Source: Rebecca billardiae RCC1528 (taxonomy: Eukaryota; Haptophyta). From it: DNA of 64,000 nucleotides. The notes beneath the pieces were generated by a model. It saw only the letters and a list, made by a program, of their open reading frames with translations. It made no database searches and was not told the origin of the DNA. Shown one piece after another: positions 7,158-17,594 of the stretch; the first letter of the stretch is position 1; every line of letters starts with the position of its first letter. The position numbers and the translations under genes were made by a program. The DNA lies in assembly GCA_965240325.2 (NCBI GenBank), contig OZ251242.1:620001-684000 (forward strand), read 5' to 3'.

Positions 7158-9600
7158 TCAAACTCGAGCGAGTTCGCCCGACACGTTGTCGGCGGGCTCC
7201 CACGAGTCGGGCCACGGTTGCCCAGCTCCGTCCACTCCCTCCCAGCGCACAATGTAGCCGACGACACCGTCGCGTGTCTCCTTGCTCACAATGTCATCGA
7301 CGGGGTACAGCTCGTCGTCGTCCTCGTCCCTCGTCGTCCTCGCAGCCACTGACAATGTCGCTGTCGTCGTCCTCGTCGTCCTCGTCGTCCTCATCGAGCA
7401 CCTCCTCGTCACTCTCCGACGCGCCATCGTCACCCCGACCCGTCCTGCCTCGCTCGGTGCGTGCCCGCTTGGCGTGCGGTTGTGCATCGCTGGACGCAGC
7501 TGCCGGGTTGCGGATGAAGTCAGCAAGCGCGCGGACGAAGCCCTTGATGCGCTCGAGCGCGGGCATGCGCGCGAGAGAGCCCTGTGTGGAAGAGCGGATC
7601 ACCTCGTAGCCACCCACGAGCGCAGCATCGCTCGCGCCGATGAGCGCGCCGACGGTCGGCCACTGCGCGCTCAGTTTGTTTGCTAGCTCGGCTCTGACGC
7701 CAACGTTGCCGCCGCTCACGAGCTTGTGCAGCGCGCCGAGCGGCGTGATGCTCACGATGCGCGGGTTGAAGATAAACGAGCCGCTCGAGCGCGCCGCCGC
7801 CACTCCGCCGCCGCCGCCGGCGCCGTCGCCGCCACCGCCGCCATCGCCGCCGCCGCCGCCGCTGTCGCCGCCACCGCCGCGCCCGCGCGCTGCCGCGCCC
7901 GCGCGCGCCGCCGCGCGCGGGGCCCGCGCACCATCAGTGCCGTCGTCGTCGTCGTCATCGTCGTCGATGTCGGTGCCGTCATCGCCAGCGTCCCGCTCGT
8001 CATCAGACTCGGCCATGTGGTCCTCCTTCGCCTGTGCTTTGTCGACCATCAGCTGCAGGCGCGCCACCGTGTACGACGGCGCCTGCTTGAGCGTCGTGAT
8101 GAGCATATCAGCTCGAGCCGGCCAAATATGGGCCCGCCGACGGCGATGATGTGCAGGGAGTACCCGTCCGGGTCACCATGAAACAAACCTCGCTGCGGCG
8201 TCGGCCGTGCCCATCGTCTTCTGCAGCTCGGTCGCCTGGCACGCCGACGCCTCGCGCCGTGTTCGAGCTCCTCGCCGCTGCTCAGCACGTTCACCTTGGT
8301 GCGCGAGCCGAGGCGCTGGGAGATCGACGCGAGGAAGCAAGGGCAGCCGCGGATGACCGAGCGATGTGCGCGGTGCACCTTGAGCCGCCCGTGCCGCAGC
8401 TCCTCGGGTACGGGCTCGCCCTCGCCGTAGAGCCTCGCGTGCCAACGCGCCTCGCGCCAGAGGCGCAAGCTGACGCTGAGATCGAAATGCTCGCGCGTTG
8501 CGGCTGAAGATCGGCGCAAGGGTCGAGAGCAGCTGCAAGATCACGCCTCGCGCCTCCTTGCGCTTGGGCATCTCCTTGATCAACCCCGCGACGCGCGTCA
8601 ACGCATCGCCCTGCTTGCCCATCAGCCGAGCCGCTCTCCGCCGCGCGGGCTCACGCGCGCTCTGGTTGGCGTCGACCCAGTCGCCCAGCCCGAGGGCGCG
8701 GTGCGCCCTTGTCGGGCTGCCCGGCAAGAGCACGTTCACGAGCTCCTTGACGAGCGCCTTGGCCGCGCGGCGCAACTCGCGCCAGTACGACGCGCCAATA
8801 TCCGCGGGCGGCTTCGTGACATGCGCCGTGACCGGGCCCGACAGCTTCAGCAGCTCGCCATCCGCCGCGCCTACGGGGTTGGTGATGCCGAGCACGCGGA
8901 AGCAGAGGATGGTCTCCGGCGGCAGCGCGGGCTCGGCGGCGGGCTCTGAGGCGGGGGCAGCAGCGGGGGCGGCGACGGCGAGCGTGGAGAGCACGGACAT
9001 GTGCGGCCATAGCCATGGCGCCGACGGGCGCGGGTCTGGCGGGATCTCCGACGGGAGCGAGTCGAGCCACTCGATGATGCTCATCGGCGCGCAGCGCACG
9101 CCGCGCTGCCGCTGCGAGCGGCGCGCACGCGCGCGCGCTTGCGCGCGCTCGACCTCGACATCTGGCTCGCGGGGCGGGATGCTGCAGCCGAACCAATGCC
9201 AGTAGAGCTTACGCCCGTGCACGCTCAGGCAAGTGCAGTGGGTCGTGTGAATCGTCGTCCTGGCCTCAATCGACACGCGCCAGCCGAGTCCCCGCACGCA
9301 GCTGTAGCCGCCACGGAAGGTCGGCCGCGCGAACTGCGTTGTTGAACACGGCGGGGTCCGAGGCGCCGAAGGCACCTGCAAGGGTGTGGCTGAGGTGGAT
9401 TCTGACCCAAAGAGCCACCGCCTCCGTGATGCAGAGGGCGTACCAGCGGTCCTTCTCGAGCATGTGCTTCATGCCGTGAATGATTGAGGCAGCCTCAGTC
9501 TTGTCACAGCTGCGCGAGAACGACGACCGACCTTGCGACCAAAATGCTGGATTATCAGAGAGATGCCAGCAGGGCATAGCGTGCGCCGATTTTGGTCGCA
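7158..9600 (-). pseudogene. Frame-broken large gene with C-terminal chromodomain
   Basis: Protein-like sequence runs continuously on the minus strand but switches frame at least four times. Order, N to C: SIIHGMKHMLEKDRWYALCI (near 9480); a long segment with ASYWRELRRAAKALVKELVN (near 8770); SLRLWREARWHARLYGEG (near 8440); ARLQLMVDKAQAKEDHM with acidic Asp and Gly runs (8090-7790); then IRNPAAASSDAQPHAKRART; and finally a chromodomain, YPVDDIVSKETRDGVVGYIV followed by RWEG and SWEPADN (7300-7170). No convincing GT-AG introns explain the switches, so frameshift decay or assembly indels are likely. Apart from the chromodomain I do not recognise the protein. Confidence 0.5.
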
Positions 9601-9606
9601 AGGTCG
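9528..9606. repeat. Perfect 18-bp inverted repeat (hairpin)
   Basis: CGACCTTGCGACCAAAAT at 9528-9545 is exactly complementary to 9589-9606, with a 43-base loop that itself holds a 6-bp inverted repeat (TGCTGG/CCAGCA). It lies near the 5' end of the broken chromodomain gene. Confidence 0.8.
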
Positions 9607-10011
9607 CATCGCCTTCTTGAACTGTGCGCGCGCGAAGTGCCGGCTCGATTCGGGGATGGTGCGCAAAGATGCAACACGCGCACTCGGAGGTGCGGGGCAA
9701 GCACGGGCGCCGTGCGGGAGCGCGACATCGCGCTCCTACGAGTGCACCACCTGCCCACAGCCGAGGTGGCCCCGCGGCGGGCGTTTCAAGACCGCCCTCG
9801 GCTCGCGACGCGACGAGCTCGTCGATGCGGCTGCCCAGCGCGCTCTTGCCGGTTGGCGAGCGTTTCGACCGGGAGCGAAGCGCGGCGCAATAAGAAGGCG
9901 AGCCAACCGCGGTCCGCTGATAGCAATGGCCAATACGGGATCGCAAATACTTATTGCGGGATCGTTTTGCAACGACTTCCGCGCCTGATCTGCCGCACAA
10001 AGGATTTTTTA

Positions 10012-10014
<3 letters not shown>

Positions 10015-10059
<45 letters not shown>

Positions 10060-10284
10060 CATGTATATATATATATTAACCAATATATATATATATAGTT
10101 GTTATTATATAATAATAATAACTATATAAATATAATATAACTACGACGTACCGACCGGCGCCCGTGGAATGCAGGTGGCAGCAGCATCGATTATCAGAGC
10201 GCAGATAGACTCATGCTGCTGGTCCGGCGGGGCCCGCGGCCGCGTGGCGCGCCGCCGCTGGCACTCATCGCGAATATATGCTGC

Positions 10285-10335
<51 letters not shown>

Positions 10336-10350
10336 TTGCATACCACGTCG

Positions 10351-10439
<89 letters not shown>
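10015..10439. repeat. (TA)n microsatellite cluster
   Basis: Long TA tracts at about 10014-10055, 10286-10333 and 10353-10439, with an A/T-only hairpin near 10095-10130. The GC-rich segment at 10141-10270 between them has no recognised gene. The last tract directly abuts the inverted repeat that begins at 10440. Confidence 0.9.
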
Positions 10440-10442
<3 letters not shown>

Positions 10443-10493
10443 TAAACTTTTCTGAGGATAGCGCACCAGCAATTTCCCTTGACCGCCATCCGG

Positions 10494-12153
10494 GCCGAAG
10501 TGGCGCAAAATGGCGGTTGCCCCGTTTGGGCGCCCTTCCGCGCCTTCGAGCGGCTCGTGCGCGTCGGAAAGTGCGCCGAAGCGTATCCGGAGCATGCTCC
10601 ATCGACGCGTCGCACTGCCGGGCCCTCGCATGCGAGCCCATGCGGACGTCTGAGTGCGCCTCGCTGCGCACGGTACAGCTTGACGGTACACGGCACGATT
10701 GGGCCCGCGAGCAGCCTCGTGCGCGCGACCGAGCCAGAGGTGGTCGTCAAGAGTAGCACGAGCGGCGGCACACGAGCGGGGCTGGTCGTTGCCGAATATC
10801 TGACGCACCAATCGACCTCGCCCAGCGCTATCTGCTCGTTTGTGCACGTGTCGGAAAGGATGAGCAGCTGCGTGCAAACGCCGAGCGCGCAGATGAGGCG
10901 TGGGCGAGCGAAGGGGCGGCGAGGGCCGGCGCGTGCGCGCGCGTAAATTCGAGCCTCCCCATACGCATCGAAACACACCGCGCTCGCTCGTCGAGCTGCG
11001 CACGGGTATCGGTGCGCGCGCGCCAACGCGGCGCGCCGTGAACGCGCCCGGCGAATGCACACCTGCTCGCGCGCGCACGCGCACGTGATGGACCGAGGAG
11101 GTCGCGCGAGCATGCGCGATGTGTCTGGATTGAGCGTGTAGGAGGTGTAGGCTGCGCTCCGCACGCGCTCCGCCACCGTGCACCGCGCTGCTCCTCGTCC
11201 ACGCGATCGCCGCCGAGCCCAGATTCAAACGCGCGCGAGCCCGCGAGCGCGCCTCCGAGCAGCGCTTGCAGCAATCGTGTCGAAGGCTTGGCGAGAGGCA
11301 GATGTGCATGGCAAGTAGCGCAATGGGGGTGCCCATCACGCACACACACCCGCGCACGCTCGCCGCACCACCTCGTCGTGCCCACGTTCAGCGCGCGGGG
11401 CGCACTTTGCGCCTCGAGCAGCTGCCGAGCGGCTCCCGCGCGCGGCGCGCGCAGCGAGTAGAACTCAGCCAATGGTCCGAGGGCGAGCCGGCCGAGCGTC
11501 GTGCGTGACGCACATGGACCTGGTGCAACGCCGCGTACCACTCGCAGCCACCATCGCGCCCGTACCAGCGAGCTGTGGCCGCCGCCGACACCCCAAAGCA
11601 GCCCAGCCGTCAGCGCGCGACAGCCGACGAGCGCGCGACGCGCGCGTGCACCACCGTGATGAGCACGGATGAGCGCGCGCGCCCGTGTCGTAGCTCAGGT
11701 GGGGTCCCCCGATCGCACGCACCACCGCGCTGCCACGCCTTCGACCATCTTGTGTCACCACGCGGGCACACGCCGGGCAGGCGGCGGGGGCAGCCCGCTC
11801 GGCAAACGGTCAGCGCGCAGCGAGGATGGAGTCCGGCGAGGGGCGACCGGAGTGTCCGGCGCGACGGAGGTGGTCCATGCCGTGGTCGCCGACGCGTTCC
11901 TCACCACCTCCGAGGCCGTGGTGGCCGCCCGGGAGAAGGAATGCTCCCAGTCGCACCCTTTGCAGTGCTCCTTTGCGCGTGCACGCAACGGCGAGGAGCG
12001 GAAGCGTTAGAGGGCACTTTCTGTGCAGTTCAGGCGTTCTTTCCCCAAAATGTAGAATGCGCGGAGAAGTGCCCTCTAACGATTTTCGTGTGCAGCCGTG
12101 CCGCGCGCGCGAGGAAGGCCACATGCGGCTCCTTGCACATCTGCTGCAGATCG
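10494..12153. other. Interior of the candidate TIR element; no recognised gene
   Basis: Several overlapping open frames exist on both strands. The most protein-like is on the minus strand near 10840-10500, around [17 protein letters not shown], but none shows a known domain and all are crossed by equally long frames. The stretch also contains the 15-bp inverted repeat at 12005-12081. It may be decayed element sequence. Confidence 0.4.
12005..12081. repeat. 15-bp inverted repeat
   Basis: CGTTAGAGGGCACTT at 12005-12019 is exactly complementary to 12067-12081 (AAGTGCCCTCTAACG), with a 47-base spacer. It lies about 75 bp from the copia insertion. It could be the ends of a tiny MITE-like insertion or a hairpin. 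Confidence 0.7.
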
Positions 12154-12158
12154 GCTTG

Positions 12159-12569
12159 TGATGTTTATTCCGCCTTACCAGTTCCCCGGTCACGCAGGGG
12201 CTTATCACAGTGTCCCTGCGGACGTCGTCAGCAGCGTCGTCCGTGCGGACGAGCGGGCGGTGCGGGAGTCGTCCCACACAGGTCACAAGTCAATGTCAAG
12301 GGCAAACGGCGGCCACCAGTAAACTGATAGGCCGGTCGTTAGACCAATAGCGCCGGGGGAAAACGTATATACGTAACCGGCGGCTTGCGTTCGCCTGCGG
12401 GCAGCGGCGAAAGCAATAGGATTAGGGGCCGAGCGCGCTCGTGCCGGTTCAGGGAGGGCAGGTACGACAGCGAGTAGTACCTGGTACTCGACCTCTCCTG
12501 GCGGTTGGATCCAAGCGCCTGGAAAGGAAAAGAAATCGTGCACGGAGGAAATTCGGGATTAATACAACA
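12159..12569 (-). repeat. 3' LTR of copia element 1
   Basis: 411 bp, TG...CA ends on the element strand, next to the polypurine tract at 12570-12580. Near identical to the LTR at 15210-15620. Confidence 0.93.
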
Positions 12570-12582
12570 CCCCCCCTCGACA

Positions 12583-15174
12583 TCATGCCGAAGGCGGCGG
12601 AGGTGGTGGAACAGCATGCAGTATCGCCACGACGTGTTTCAGAAAAGTACTCGTCGCGGTAGCCTTGGTCATGATGTCGGACCGGTTGTCGTCGGTCGAC
12701 ACCTTCTGGATCAGCACGGCGCCGTCGGCTTGGCCTTGCGCGCGCCGCGTGAAATGGTACTTCACGTCAATGTGCTTGGTGCGCTTGTGGTGCACCGGGT
12801 TGTTCGTCAAATCGATCGTGCCCTGGTTATCCTCGTAGATCACCGTCGTGGGCTCCACGACCGGCTCGTTCAAAAACGTGACCAGGTCGCGCAGGTAGAT
12901 CACCTCGCGGCAGCACTCGCTCAGCGCGATGTACTCCGCCTCGCACGTAGACAACGCGACCACGCTCTGCAGTCCGCTGTGCCACGAGATCGGGACCCCG
13001 TTGTACATAACAAGGTATCCCGTCGTAGAACGTCGTTCTTCACGATCGTTCGCCCAGTCCGAGTCCGCGTACGCCACCAAATCAGGGTGTTGTGCGTGCG
13101 TCGCGTGCCGGAAGAGGATGCCGCGCCGACGCGTGCCGAGCAAGTATCGGAGCGTGCGCTTCGCGGCGGTCAAGTCGTAGAGCCGGGGATTGGACATCCG
13201 GCGTGCCAGCATGTTCACGGCGTGTGCGATATCGGGGCGACACGTCGTCATGCAGTACATGAGGGCACCGGTCATCTCCTGGTAGTGCTGGCGGTCAGCG
13301 CGCAGCAGGAGGGCTTGCAGCGGGCGGGGGATCTCGCGCGTCTCGCTGCACTCGGGGGTCGGTGGGTGGCGCTCTCCACTCAGGTGGAAGCGCTCGCACA
13401 CATCACCGATGTACTGGTTCAGGTGGGTAAAAAGTCCGTCCACCGTGGTCTCAAATTCGGCGCCAAGGAACTTGCTCAGGCAGTCCGCGCCCTGCATCTC
13501 GTAGTGCGTCAGCAACGCCGTCATCAGCGCGTCCAACGCGTTCTTGTCCTTCGAGATGTTCATCATCAGCAGATCGTCGACAAAGTGACCGACGAACACG
13601 TAGCCGCCATCGACTGCCTTCGAGTAGATGCACGGCGCGCTCGGGCACGGCTCGAACCCATGTTCGAGCAAACACTTACGCAAGTGTAGGTACCACACGC
13701 GCCCGGCCTGGCGCATGCCTGGGAGCGCCTTCACAAACTTCGCGACCACCTTCGAGCCGAGCGGCGTCGAGCTCTTCGGGGTGTAGCCAGGCGGGAGCGG
13801 TGTCATCACCTCCTCGCCCTCCGGCAGGTCGCTGTTCAGGTATGCGTGCCGCACGTCGGCGGGTCGCATCTCCACGATCTTGGCGCTCGCCGCGTCCGTC
13901 ATCGAGACGCCTTTGGCCTTGAGCGCGACCGCGAGCATCAGCCGCAGCTGTTCTGGTCGTATCGTCGGGGCGAACACCTCATTGAAGTCGATGCCCTCGC
14001 GCTGGCGGAACCCCTGGGTTACCAGCCGCGCCTTGAACTTGATCACTTCGCCATCGGGAAGCGTCTTCACGTCGAACACCCACTTGACAGGAATCGTGCG
14101 CGTGGTGTCCGGAACAATCACCTCGAAGAACGTGTGTCTCACGCCGTGCGCGTCGAGGTGGTCATGGCAGGCCTGCATCCAGAGCTTGGCCTCGGGCGAT
14201 TTCATCGCCTCGTCCCACGTCGTGGGGATGGTGATCGGCACACCATTCATCCGCGCGATTGTCGTCGCAGCGAATGCCTCGAAGCTGTTCTCCTCGGTAG
14301 GTTCCTCGCCCGCGGCCTGGAACGCTGCCTCGGTCACAGCCTGCACCGTCTGCGCGGCGGGTCTGCTCCGCCTCGCTCGGTCTCGTCGCATCGGGTCGTA
14401 GTCGCGCGGCAGCTCGGGCGCCGCGGACTCACCAGCTCGTGCGTCGTCATCGCCTCCGGCGTCATCGCCGTCGGCGCTCGATCGCGCAGCTTCGCTTGCC
14501 GCGCCACCGTCGTCATGAGCAGCAGCGCCGCCGTCATCGGCCGCGCCGTCCTCAATCTCAAAATGCTCGTCGCCCTCGCCGGTGAGCTCGCCGTCAGCGG
14601 CGTCTCCCAGCTCAGTCTCGGGCTCGGCATTGTCATCGCTGGCCGCGAATGGAGTGTGCCTCCCCTCGACCAGCGACCGCTCATCAATGATGTACACGTC
14701 CTTTGAGTGTATCACCTGCTGCTGCCCGTCGTCGAGCAGCACCTCGCGCCCCGTCCAGCTGTCCTCTCGTGAGGATGGTCGGGGCGCTCGCAGCATCGGC
14801 TTCAGCGGATGCCGTGAAGGGTATGGATCGTCTCCATTCCCATCATCATCGAGCTCGTGCTCGACGTTGTCGATCACGAGGACCATCCAGGCCCCCGCCG
14901 CGGTGTCGTCACCGCAAGTGCCACACGCGGGCACGTCAATGCTCGCGCGGTTCGTACCGCGCGCGCAGCCGCCCTGCAGGCGGAGGACATTCGAGGTTGC
15001 GTAACGGATGTCCTTCTGGTAGTCACCGAAGTCGTACACCACGCCGTGCGTGGGTATCTGGTTCGTCAGCGCGCTTTCACTCGGCTGCTCGATGCAGAGC
15101 GCGCAGCACGCGAGCATAATTGCCCGCGCGTTCGTCGCGCCACCCGCGGCGCTGCGACCGGCTGGATGGGCCAT
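12583..15174 (-). CDS. Copia reverse transcriptase-RNase H polyprotein (element 1)
   Basis: An 863-residue uninterrupted ORF. The N-terminal ~290 residues are acidic, low-complexity and unrecognised. Then comes the copia-type reverse transcriptase: IPVKWVFDVK, FKARLVTQGFRQREGIDF, and the catalytic FVDDLLMM box near 13570-13590. The RNase H part has YADSDWANDREERRSTTGY, ALSTCEAEYIALSE and HHKRTKHIDVKYHF. No CCHC knuckle, DSGA protease or DDE integrase is present. The frame is intact and may still be translated. The start at 15174 is the first methionine of the open frame; a five-codon ORF begins at the LTR junction upstream. Confidence 0.9.
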   Translation of the reverse strand: MAHPAGRSAAGGATNARAIMLACCALCIEQPSESALTNQIPTHGVVYDFGDYQKDIRYATSNVLRLQGGCARGTNRASIDVPACGTCGDDTAAGAWMVLVIDNVEHELDDDGNGDDPYPSRHPLKPMLRAPRPSSREDSWTGREVLLDDGQQQVIHSKDVYIIDERSLVEGRHTPFAASDDNAEPETELGDAADGELTGEGDEHFEIEDGAADDGGAAAHDDGGAASEAARSSADGDDAGGDDDARAGESAAPELPRDYDPMRRDRARRSRPAAQTVQAVTEAAFQAAGEEPTEENSFEAFAATTIARMNGVPITIPTTWDEAMKSPEAKLWMQACHDHLDAHGVRHTFFEVIVPDTTRTIPVKWVFDVKTLPDGEVIKFKARLVTQGFRQREGIDFNEVFAPTIRPEQLRLMLAVALKAKGVSMTDAASAKIVEMRPADVRHAYLNSDLPEGEEVMTPLPPGYTPKSSTPLGSKVVAKFVKALPGMRQAGRVWYLHLRKCLLEHGFEPCPSAPCIYSKAVDGGYVFVGHFVDDLLMMNISKDKNALDALMTALLTHYEMQGADCLSKFLGAEFETTVDGLFTHLNQYIGDVCERFHLSGERHPPTPECSETREIPRPLQALLLRADRQHYQEMTGALMYCMTTCRPDIAHAVNMLARRMSNPRLYDLTAAKRTLRYLLGTRRRGILFRHATHAQHPDLVAYADSDWANDREERRSTTGYLVMYNGVPISWHSGLQSVVALSTCEAEYIALSECCREVIYLRDLVTFLNEPVVEPTTVIYEDNQGTIDLTNNPVHHKRTKHIDVKYHFTRRAQGQADGAVLIQKVSTDDNRSDIMTKATATSTFLKHVVAILHAVPPPPPPSA

Positions 15175-15209
15175 GCCCGGCGGTCCGTGGTTTCACACGT
15201 CTGAGCTCA

Positions 15210-15620
15210 TGATGTTTATTCCGCCTTACCAGTTCCCCGGTCACGCAGGGGCTTATCACAGTGTCCCTGCGGACGTCGTCAGCAGCGTCGTCCATGCGGA
15301 CGAGCGGGCGGTGCGGGAGTCGTCCCACACAGGTCACAAGTCAATGTCAAGGGCAAACGGCGGCCACCAGTAAACTGATAGGCCGGTCGTTAGACCAATA
15401 GCGCCGGGGGAAAACGTATATACGTAACCGGCGGCTTGCGTTCGCCTGCGGGCAGCGGCGAAAGCAATAGGATTAGGGGCCGAGCGCGCTCGTGCCGGTT
15501 CAGGGAGGGCAGGTACGACAGCGAGTAGTACCTGGTACTCGACCTCTCCTGGCGGTTGGATCCAAGCGCCTGGAAAGGAAAAGAAATCGTGCACGGAGGA
15601 AATTCGGGATTAATACAACA
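15210..15620 (-). repeat. 5' LTR of copia element 1
   Basis: 411 bp. Immediately inside it on the element strand is TGAGCTCAGACGTG, the presumed primer-binding region, which does not start with the usual TGG. The junction with the last LTR base creates an ATG followed by only four more codons. Confidence 0.93.
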
Positions 15621-15625
15621 GCTTG

Positions 15626-15821
15626 TGCTCGGCGAGCGCGGCGAGGAGGAAGGTGCGCGCTCGCGAGCTGGCGCACCTGGGAGTCCTCGCGGCCTCCGAG
15701 CAGAAAGAGCGCGTCGAGCGCAACGCCGCAGGTCGCACGGTCGCGATCTCGCGAGAGCGGTGGTGCGAGGGCGGGCCTCGCCATCGCGCGTTTCTGCGTC
15801 CAAACGCGGCCTCCGTAAAAT
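15626..15821. other. Interior of candidate TIR element, right side
   Basis: About 200 bp between the copia target duplication and the right inverted repeat. An open frame on the + strand ends inside the inverted repeat, but no domain is seen. Confidence 0.35.
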
Positions 15822-15872
15822 CCGGATGGCGGTCAAGGGATTTTGCTGGTGCGCTATCCTCAGAAAAGTTTA

Positions 15873-15986
<114 letters not shown>

Positions 15987-16126
15987 CCGGACCGCAGGCC
16001 ACGGAAGTTGGCCGGGCCCGCCGCACGGCTGGCCCCGGCACAGCCGAGAGCGCGCCCGCGTGCGCAGCTCACTCGTACGACACGCAGGACGATGCCGCGC
16101 CGTAACCACGGGTGCGCCGCCGCGGG

Positions 16127-17365
16127 CTACGCAGCCGACGCTGCCTGCGGCTGCTTCGACGTCGCCGAGGCCGAGGCCGAGCCCACCGCCGCGCTCGCGT
16201 CCTCGGCCTTGATCGAGAAGATGATCACGAGGTCCCCGCGGTGCTTCCCCGCGCCGCGCTTGCCACCGGCTCGCCTGGCACGCTTGGCCGTGGCCCCGCC
16301 GTCCGCGCTCTCCTCCGTGCAGATCGGCATGCCCTCGCCCGGGATCACGTGCCGCGCGCCATCGCGCACCTTGATGCCGCGCGTGTTCACGACCAGCTCT
16401 CGGCCGTCCAGCGTGCTCAGCCGCAGGTTGACGCCGCGCTTGGCGCGCGCCTGCTTGGGCGTGAGCGCGCACGTCCAGATCAGGTCGTTCCCACGCCACT
16501 CGAGCCACTTGTGCGGCGCGACGCGCAGCACGAAGGCGACCGTGGGCGGCGCGCCCCTCGAGCGGAGGCGCGTGCCGGGCTTGCAGCCGGGCGGCACGGT
16601 CACGGTGACAATCGACGACCGGCCGCCGCTCGTCACCTTGAGCTTTCGACTGGCGCCGGCGTACACCTGCGCGAGCGTGCACGTGAGCTCGCGCACGTGC
16701 ATCCGCGGCGGGTGCTTGCGCGGCTGCGTCGGCTCGGGCGGCGCCCATCCCCTCCGCCCCTGGCCGGGCCCACCGCCGCCGCCGAACGCTCCGCCAAACA
16801 TGTCGCCCAGGCCGCCGCCGCCCATGCTTGCGCCGGGCGCGCCGCCGTTGAAGAGCATCGAGAGCAGGTCCTCGATCCCGCCGCCACCGCCGCCTGGGCG
16901 GCCGCCCACGTGGAAGCGGAACGTCGTCCCGCCGGGCCCCACGCCGCCGCCGAACTGCGGGCCTCCGAACGCGCTGCCCGGAAAGCCGCCCATCCCCGCC
17001 GTCCCAAAGCCGCCAGGGTGGGCGTGCGCTGAGGAGAAGTCGGCGCCCTGCTCCTTGGCCTTGAGGCCCTGCTCGCCGAATTGGTCGTAGACCCGCCGCT
17101 TCTCCGGGTTCGACAGCACCTCGTACGCCTGAGCGACCTCCTTGAACTTGGCCTCCGCGCGCTTCTTCTGCGCCTCGTCCGCGTTGCGCTGCCGGTCGGG
17201 GTGCCACTTGAGCGCCGCCTTCTTGTACGCCTTCTTGAGCGTGGCCGAGGTGGCCTTGTCTTTGCTCACGCCGAGCGTGTCGTAGTACGACCTGCACCGC
17301 CCGCACTGCAGCGCCGCCAGTAGTAGCACGGCCAGCAGGCTGACCGAGCGGCCGCCGGACGCCAT
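16127..17365 (-). CDS. DnaJ/Hsp40 type II chaperone with signal peptide
   Basis: Co-chaperone that delivers substrates to Hsp70 and stimulates its ATPase, here probably in the secretory pathway or an organelle. From [10 protein letters not shown]: a hydrophobic signal segment (about residues 6-20), a J-domain with HPD at 55-57 (ALKWHPDRQ), a long Gly/Phe-rich region (about 115-220), and two C-terminal beta-domains including [14 protein letters not shown] and VIPGEGMPI. There is no CxxCxGxG zinc finger, so it is type II. The upstream in-frame ATG at 17398 is rejected because the one at 17365 directly precedes the signal peptide. The C-terminus is basic then Ala/Ser-rich, with no ER-retention signal. 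Confidence 0.9.
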   Translation of the reverse strand: MASGGRSVSLLAVLLLAALQCGRCRSYYDTLGVSKDKATSATLKKAYKKAALKWHPDRQRNADEAQKKRAEAKFKEVAQAYEVLSNPEKRRVYDQFGEQGLKAKEQGADFSSAHAHPGGFGTAGMGGFPGSAFGGPQFGGGVGPGGTTFRFHVGGRPGGGGGGIEDLLSMLFNGGAPGASMGGGGLGDMFGGAFGGGGGPGQGRRGWAPPEPTQPRKHPPRMHVRELTCTLAQVYAGASRKLKVTSGGRSSIVTVTVPPGCKPGTRLRSRGAPPTVAFVLRVAPHKWLEWRGNDLIWTCALTPKQARAKRGVNLRLSTLDGRELVVNTRGIKVRDGARHVIPGEGMPICTEESADGGATAKRARRAGGKRGAGKHRGDLVIIFSIKAEDASAAVGSASASATSKQPQAASAA

Positions 17366-17594
17366 TTCCCGTGCGTCCAGAAGCGCTGACCCCGCCACGT
17401 CACGGACTCACGGTTCGCTTCGCCGGTGGCTCTTCTGATCAACATCAGTGTCTTCCAACTCGACACGGTACTTGTACAGCTTACTACTATACTATGTTTT
17501 AACGTGCACACTTGGTTAATGATTGAAGTAGCTACAGGTACTACTCTGGGGCGACAGTATGCATGGGTACACGGCCGCGTGGCCTGCGAGAGCA

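Larger units (their letters stand above)
7047..10014. mobile_element. Candidate transposon with short inverted ends inside (TA)n tracts
   Basis: The left edge reads (TA)n then AGGTAACAAAT at 7047-7057. The right edge, read on the opposite strand from 10014 to 10004, reads AGGTAAAAAAT, with (TA)n outside. The inverted ends match at 10 of 11 positions. Between them lies the frame-broken chromodomain gene. This is consistent with a DNA element inserted in a TA microsatellite, but the match is short and no transposase is identified. Confidence 0.3.
12159..15620 (-). mobile_element. Ty1/copia LTR element 1, RT-RNase H only (3462 bp)
   Basis: Two 411-bp LTRs (12159-12569 and 15210-15620) frame one long minus-strand ORF, and the insertion is flanked by a perfect 5-bp target duplication GCTTG (12154-12158 and 15621-15625). 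In the element's orientation the LTR starts TGTTG and ends CATCA. A purine tract ending in seven Gs (12570-12580) sits directly before the 3' LTR. Comparing the LTRs by eye shows one substitution (G at 12243, A at the matching site), so the insertion is recent. Gag, protease and integrase are missing. Confidence 0.93.

Noticed and set aside
11575-12327. 250-codon + strand frame overlapping the left LTR of element 1
   Set aside because: It crosses the insertion boundary and the target-site duplication, so it cannot be an ancestral gene, and it has no recognised domain.
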